A stretch of DNA of 64,000 nt from Citrobacter koseri. Lineage in GTDB: Bacteria > Pseudomonadota > Gammaproteobacteria > Enterobacterales > Enterobacteriaceae. The position numbers were made by a program, and so were the translations under genes. The stretch is taken from assembly GCA_900446925.1 (NCBI GenBank), contig UAVY01000008.1, forward strand, positions 248,001-312,000, given 5' to 3'. The notes under the pieces were generated by a model. It saw only the letters and a program-made list of their open reading frames with translations. It was not told where the DNA came from and searched no databases. Below are positions 58,198 to 64,000 of the stretch, in pieces (the first letter of the stretch is position 1; each line of letters opens with the position of its first letter).

Positions 58198-59103
58198 ATG
58201 ACTCTGCCGCCACTGTATGCCCTGCGCGCTTTTGAAGCCGCCGCCCGCCTCGGATCATTCAGCAAAGCCGCTGACGCGCTGAACGTCACTCCGGGTGCGG
58301 TCAGCAGACATATCCGTACCCTGGAGACAACGTTTGACTGCCCGCTGTTTCACCGCAACGGCCCGCAGGTTGAGGTAACGGAAGCGGGACGCACGCTGGC
58401 GGAGCAGCTGGCCGCAGGCTTTCGGACGCTGGAAAACGCCTGCTCCGCGTTTCGCAACCAGCAGCACGGTCTGCGCTTAAAGGCGCCCTCAACCCTGACA
58501 ATGGGCTGGTTGCTGGACGTGCTGAACAGCGTACATCAGCAGGAGCCCTCGCTTAACGTGGAGCTTTCCAGCGTCTGGATGGACACCGATACGGTGGATT
58601 TCAATCGCGAACCCTTTCACTGCGCCATCCTGTTAGGCAACGGTCATTTTGGTCCCGGCACGCAAAGCAGGCTGCTTTTTAAAGAGTGGCTGATCCCAAT
58701 ATGCGCCCCCGCGCTGCTTGAACAGGTACGAGAAAACATTGCCGACTGCGAGCTTATTCACCCTTCACCAGACCGGCGCGACTGGACGCGATGGCTGGCA
58801 CGCAGCGGTAAATTTAACGGGCTGAATACCCGTCGGGGAAAAGTGTTCGATACGCTGGAACAGGGAAATCAGGCGGCGATAAGGGGGCATGGCGTCTCCG
58901 TGGGCGATCTGCTGCTCAGTCTGGAGGCGGTAAAAAGCGGTCTGCTCGCCCTTCCGTTCAATGAAGCGGTGGCAACCGGAGAAGGCTACTATCTGGTCTG
59001 GCCGCAAGATACGGCATTCGAAAAAGACATTGCGCTGCTTTATGACAGGCTAAAGCGCGCCGCCCCGCAGGAGATACCCGAAGGTATCTCCTGCCTGAGC
59101 TGA
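58198..59103 (+). CDS. LysR-type regulator, GcvA-like
   Basis: Intact, 301 aa. Winged helix PPLYALRAFEAAARLGSFSK, AADALNVTPGAVSRHIRTLE (residues 4-45) followed by FDCPLFHRNGPQVEVTEAGR; co-inducer domain with LLDVLNSVHQQEPSLNVELS and GQNAAIRG-type GNQAAIRGHGVSVGDLLLSL. GcvA-type regulators often respond to amino acids, in keeping with control of the divergent LysE-type exporter. The exact effector is unknown. Confidence 0.92.
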   Translation: MTLPPLYALRAFEAAARLGSFSKAADALNVTPGAVSRHIRTLETTFDCPLFHRNGPQVEVTEAGRTLAEQLAAGFRTLENACSAFRNQQHGLRLKAPSTLTMGWLLDVLNSVHQQEPSLNVELSSVWMDTDTVDFNREPFHCAILLGNGHFGPGTQSRLLFKEWLIPICAPALLEQVRENIADCELIHPSPDRRDWTRWLARSGKFNGLNTRRGKVFDTLEQGNQAAIRGHGVSVGDLLLSLEAVKSGLLALPFNEAVATGEGYYLVWPQDTAFEKDIALLYDRLKRAAPQEIPEGISCLS

Positions 59104-59111
59104 GCATGGAG

Positions 59112-62100
59112 CTACAGGCTGATTTGCTCCATCGCCTGTAAAATGCGCTTATCGGAGATCGGGTACGGCGTGCCGAGCTGTTGTGCAAAGTAGCTGACGC
59201 GTAGCTCTTCGATCATCCAGCGGATTTCTTTGACGTCGTCGTCATCACGGCGGGCTGGCGGCAGCTTGTTAATCCACTGCTGCCAGGCCTGCTGCACGCT
59301 TTCGATTTTCAGCATCTGCGCCCTGTCACGGTGCGGATCGACCGCCAGTTTCTCCAGCCGTTTTTCAATCGCCTGCAAATAGCGCAGCGTATCGCCGAGG
59401 CGCTTAAAGCCGTTGCCAGTGACAAAACCGCGATACACCAGCCCGCCCATTTGCGCTTTGATATCAGACAGCCCCAGCGCCATCGTCATATCCACGCGTC
59501 CTTTCAGACGTTTGTTGATCGTGAACACGGCGGTCAGGATCTGCTCGACCTGCTTCGCGATATCGACAACGGTGTCGTTCAGCTCAGCGCGCACCTTCTC
59601 ATGCAGCGCGGCAAAAGCCTCTTCCGTCCATACCGGGCCGCCATTGGCGTCGATCAGCTTGTCCACGCCGCAGGAGATGCAGTCGTCAATCAACTCCAGC
59701 ACTTTGCCATACGGGTTAAAGTACAGACCGAGCTTGGCTTTGTTCGGCCAGTTTTTCGTGCAGATACTTAATCGGCGACGGAATATTCAGCAGCAGCAAG
59801 CGGCGTAAACCGCACCACATTGCCTGTTGCTGCTCCAGCGGATTGTCGAACAGCCTGATGGCGACGCTATCACGCTCGTCTACCAGCGCAGGCCACGCCT
59901 TCACTTTGTAATTGCCGCGTTTCTGCTCATAGCTTTCCGGCAACTGACCGAAACTCCAGATGTGCAGCCCACTCTGCTCGATGCCGTCATCTGCCACCGC
60001 CGAGAGCGTTTCCTGGACTTTCCCTTTCAGCGCCTCTTTCAGCCCCTGCAAAGCGCGCCCTTCCTGCAACTTCTTGTTTTTGTCATCCACCACGCGGAAG
60101 GTGATCTTCAGATGATCGGGCACCTGATCCCAGTGCCAGTCTTCGCGATCTACCGTCACGCCGGTCATCCGCCGTAACTCACGCTCCAGCGCATCCAGCA
60201 ACGGTAGCTCCAGCGGCGTTACGCGACCTAAAAACGCTTCGGCATAGTTCGGCGCCGGAACAAAGTTCCGCCGTACCGGTTTCGGCAGCGATTTAATCAG
60301 CGCAATCACCAGCTCACGGCGCAGACCTGGAATTTGCCATTCAAACCCGGACTCTTCCACCTGGTTTAACAACGGAAGCGGGATATGGACGGTGACGCCG
60401 TCGGCGTCAGCGCCCGGTTCAAACTGATAGCTCAGCCGCAGCTTAAGATTCCCCTGGTGCCAGAAGTTCGGGTAATCCAGCTTGCTGATTTTTTTCCGCG
60501 CCCTCTTTGATGAGCATACTCTTTTCAAAGTTGAGCAGATCCGGCGTTTCGCGGCTGACTTTTTTCCACCAGTTGTCGAAGTGGCGCGCGGAGATCACGT
60601 CATGACTGATGCGCTGGTCGTAGAACTCAAACAGCGTCTCATCATCGACCAGAATGTCGCGGCGACGCGATTTGTGCTCCAGCTCTTCCACTTCCGCACG
60701 CAACTTCAGGTTGTCGCGGAAGAAGGCGGTGGCGCGTCTGCCAGTCGCCCTCTACCAGCGCATGACGAATAAACAACTCGCGACACAGCGCCGGGTCGAT
60801 CTGGCTGTAATTCACCTTGCGCGCGGCCACTATCGGCAGACCGTACACGGTCACTTTCTCCGTCGCCATCACCGCGCCCTGCGCCCGTTCCCAGTGCGGT
60901 TCGCTGTAAGAACGCTTAATCAGATGCTGGGCAACCGGTTCCACCCACTCGGGATCGATGCGCGCCGCAATGCGCCCCCACAGGCGGCTGGTTTCCACCA
61001 GTTCTGCGACCATCGCCCACTTCGGCGGCTTCTTGAACAAACCGGAACCTGGGAAGATGGAGAAACGGGCGTTGCGCGCGCCGGTATACTCCTGCTTGTC
61101 GGCATCTTTCATCCCGATATGCGACAGCAGCCCGGTCAGCAGCGCGATATGCACTTCACGGTATTGCGCCGGTTCGCTGTTTACCGGAATACCCAGCTCT
61201 TTCACCACCTGGCGCAATTGGGTGTAGATATCCTGCCATTCGCGCACGCGCAGATAGTTCAGGTAATCGGTGCGGCACAGGCGGCGGAACTGGTTCGACG
61301 ACAGCGCTTTCTGCTGCTCGCCGAGGTAATTCCACAGATTCACAAAGGTGAGGAAGTCAGACTCTTTATCGTGGAAACGACGGTGCTTCTCATCGGACGC
61401 CTGCTGTTTATCCATCGGGCGCTCACGCGGGTCCTGAATAGACAGCGCGGAGGTGATGATCATCGCCTCACGCACGCAGCCGTGTTTCTGCGCTTCCAGC
61501 ACCATCCGCGCCAGACGCGGGTCTACCGGCAGCTGCGACAACTGGCGTCCTGAAGGCGTCAGTTTATAAGCCGTTTGCTGCTCATCGGTCGTAATCGCCC
61601 CAAGCTCTTCCAGCAGACGCACGCCGTCCTGAATGTTGCGTTTATCCGGCGCTTCAACAAACGGGAATGCGGCGATATCGCCCAGCCCCAGCGCCGTCAT
61701 TTGCAAAATAACCGAAGCCAGGTTGGTACGCAGAATCTCCGGGTCGGTAAATTCCGGGCGCGACAGGAAGTCATCTTCCGAATACAGACGGATGCAGATC
61801 CCTTCCGACACACGTCCACAGCGGCCTTTACGCTGGTTAGCGGAAGCCTGTGAAACCGGTTCAATCGGCAGCCGCTGCACTTTGGTGCGGTAGCTGTAGC
61901 GACTGATGCGCGCGGTGCCGGGATCGATAACGTACTTAATGCCCGGTACGGTCAGCGAGGTTTCCGCCACGTTAGTCGCCAGCACGATGCGACGTCCGCT
62001 GTGCGACTGGAACACGCGGTTCTGCTCGCTGTTAGAGAGGCGTGCATACAGCGGCAATACTTCGGTATGGCGCAAATTGAGTTTATTGAGCGCATCGGCG

Positions 62101-63017
62101 GTATCGCGGATTTCGCGTTCGCCGCTCATAAAGATCAGGATATCGCCGGGACTTTCACGCCCCAGTTCATCCACCGCGTCAAAAATCGCCTGAAGCTGAT
62201 CGCGCTCGGTATCGTCCGCTTCTTCGACAATCGGACGATAGCGCACCTCAACCGGGTACGTTCTGCCGGAAACTTCAATGATCGGCGCATTGTTAAAATG
62301 ACGCGAGAAGCGCTCCGGGTCGATGGTCGCGGAGGTGATGATGATTTTCAGATCCGGGCGACGCGGCAACAGCTCTTTCAGGTAGCCAAGCAGAAAGTCG
62401 ATATTCAGGCTGCGCTCATGCGCTTCATCAATGATGATGGTGTCGTACTGCATCAGCAGCCTGTCCTGCTGGATTTCCGCCAGCAGGATACCGTCCGTCA
62501 TCAGCTTGACCATCGTGTTGTCGCTGACGTGATCGCTGAAACGGACTTTATAACCGATGCAGCCGCCCGGTTCCGTTTGCAACTCTTCGGCAATACGGTT
62601 GGCAACGGTACGCGCCGCCAGACGACGCGGCTGCGTATGGCCGATCAGCCCTTTAATACCGCGCCCCAGCTCCATACAAATTTTCGGCAACTGCGTGGTT
62701 TTACCAGAGCCGGTCTCCCCCGCCACAATCACCACCTGGTGGTCGCGAACGGCCTCCAGGATGGCCTGTTTTTTCTGGCTGACAGGCAGGTTTTCTGGAT
62801 ACGTTATTTCCGGTCTGGCGGCTTCGCGCAGCACAATTTTACCTGCTGCCTGTTCAATCTCTTTCGCCATCTCCAGGAGAATGGCCTGTTGTGCATCAGG
62901 TTTTTTAACCTTCTTCACGCCATGCAGGCGGCGGGCAAAGCGCTGCCTGTCACGCAGCATCAGCGTATCCAGCTGTTGCTGAAGTGCGGCGAAGGTGATT
63001 TTCTGTTGTTCTGTCAT
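59112..63017 (-). CDS. hrpA: DEAH-box RNA helicase HrpA (frameshifted)
   Basis: About 1300 aa, cytoplasmic 3'-5' RNA helicase; in E. coli it rescues collided or stalled ribosomes and takes part in fimbrial mRNA processing. Walker A AGETGSGKTTQLPK (about residue 100), TQPRRLAARTVANRIAEEL (motif Ia), IIIDEAHERS (197-203), TSATIDPERF (III), RRIVLATNVAETSLTVPGI (V) and QRKGRCGRVSEGICIRLYS (VI), then ratchet/OB parts and the HrpA-specific DUF3418 C-terminal domain ending QAMEQISL. Breaks near 60730, 60500 and 59745. Closely matches E. coli throughout. Confidence 0.96.
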
Positions 63018-63206
63018 AGCATTAGAGGGCAGTGCTCTGCCGGGTAAAATCTCTTTTTAATGATTGGTATAGAGTACCACATCGGCGCTTTTCGTGTGTT
63101 GTTCAATAATTTCGAACATAGGATTCGATATATTGCGCTATCTCTGCGACAGGATTGTGAATAGAGTGTCAACAAGCAACGGGGCTCACCCCATTCAAAC
63201 ACATAA

Positions 63207-63824
<618 letters not shown>

Positions 63825-63838
63825 GATTTATTTGCCTC

Positions 63839-63878
63839 ATCCGGCCTGCAAGGGGTGTCATCCTCCCGCAGGCCGGAT
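63839..63878. repeat. REP-type inverted repeat after azoR
   Basis: ATCCGGCCTGC...GCAGGCCGGAT, perfect 11-bp arms with 18 bases between, separating convergent azoR and the aldo/keto reductase gene. Confidence 0.85.
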
Positions 63879-63886
63879 AACCTCCA

Positions 63887-64000
63887 TCAGGCATTCATGC
63901 CATTCAGCACCGCAAGAACCTCATCCGAAAGTTGCAAATCCCCTGCCGCCATATTTTCACGCAAATGCGTCACTGACGACGTTCCCGGAATTAACAGGAT
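63887..64000 (-). CDS. pdxI: Aldo/keto reductase, C-terminal end (PdxI/YdbC-like; cut by window end)
   Basis: 37 codons on the minus strand: ILLIPGTSSVTHLRENMAAG, DLQLSDEVLAVLNGMNA and stop. IPGTSSVTHLREN is the NADPH-binding end of aldo/keto reductases. In E. coli ydbC (pdxI, pyridoxal reductase) lies on this side of azoR and has a very similar C terminus, so that identity is likely, but only the end is visible. Confidence 0.75.
   Translation of the reverse strand: MLLIPGTSSVTHLRENMAAGDLQLSDEVLAVLNGMNA

Overview
The window is chromosomal DNA of an enterobacterium in the Citrobacter/Salmonella branch of Enterobacteriaceae. Most genes are recognisable orthologues of the E. coli K-12 ansP-to-azoR segment (yncG, ansP, yncE, yncD, curA, mnaT, ydcZ, ydcY, patD, ydcR, hicAB, rlhA, sutR, ydcO, ydcL, tehAB, ydcK, rimL, ydcH, opgD, ydcJ, ydcI, trg, rydC, cybB, gapC, aldA, ydcF, hrpA, azoR). 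The srfABC operon and a frmRA pair beside trg point to the Salmonella/Citrobacter side. The SPI-2 effector genes sifB and sseJ, which I remember in this part of S. enterica, are not seen, so I favour Citrobacter or S. bongori. The species cannot be fixed by eye.

Layout. 0-1.6 kb: an AT-rich pair, the end of a nucleoside hydrolase and an APC permease, unlike the rest in composition. 1.7-5.2 kb: nhoA, a flavin-reductase-like gene, a diguanylate cyclase and a glutathione transferase. 5.5-13.6 kb: asparagine permease, iron-linked yncE/yncD, curA, an XRE-cupin regulator, mnaT-ydcZ and ydcY. 13.6-22 kb: an orphan peptide-binding protein and srfABC (membrane protein, actin/Hsp70-like ATPase, dynamin-like protein with a degenerate P-loop). 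22-32.5 kb: ortT, yncL, patD, ydcR, hicAB, rlhA, sutR/ydcO and an AraC/EamA pair. 32.5-44 kb: ydcL, tehAB, ydcK, rimL, ydcH, opgD, a carboxylesterase, ydcJ, a family II pyrophosphatase-like protein and ydcI. 44-53 kb: trg, the formaldehyde module frmRA, the small RNA rydC, cybB, gapC, an alpha/beta hydrolase, aldA and ydcF. 53-64 kb: a three-gene MFS/HlyD/OMF export operon, a LysE/LysR divergent pair, hrpA, azoR and the end of a pdxI-like gene.

Regulatory DNA is readable at several points: a Fur-like box (yncE/yncD), a perfect palindrome across the start of the XRE-cupin gene, an FNR-like box (ortT/yncL), the hicAB inverted repeat, two SutR-type palindromes, helically phased GCAA repeats (AraC/EamA), a sigma-28 promoter (trg), the FrmR operator, and palindromes upstream of aldA, the export operon and the LysE/LysR pair. 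REP elements and hairpin terminators separate many units.

Roughly half of the long genes carry one or more single-base indels, mostly an extra base in a short homopolymer. The protein similarity continues straight across them in another frame. I read these as sequencing or assembly errors rather than mass pseudogenisation, and I give gene spans from true start to true stop. No rRNA, tRNA, CRISPR array or insertion sequence was seen.
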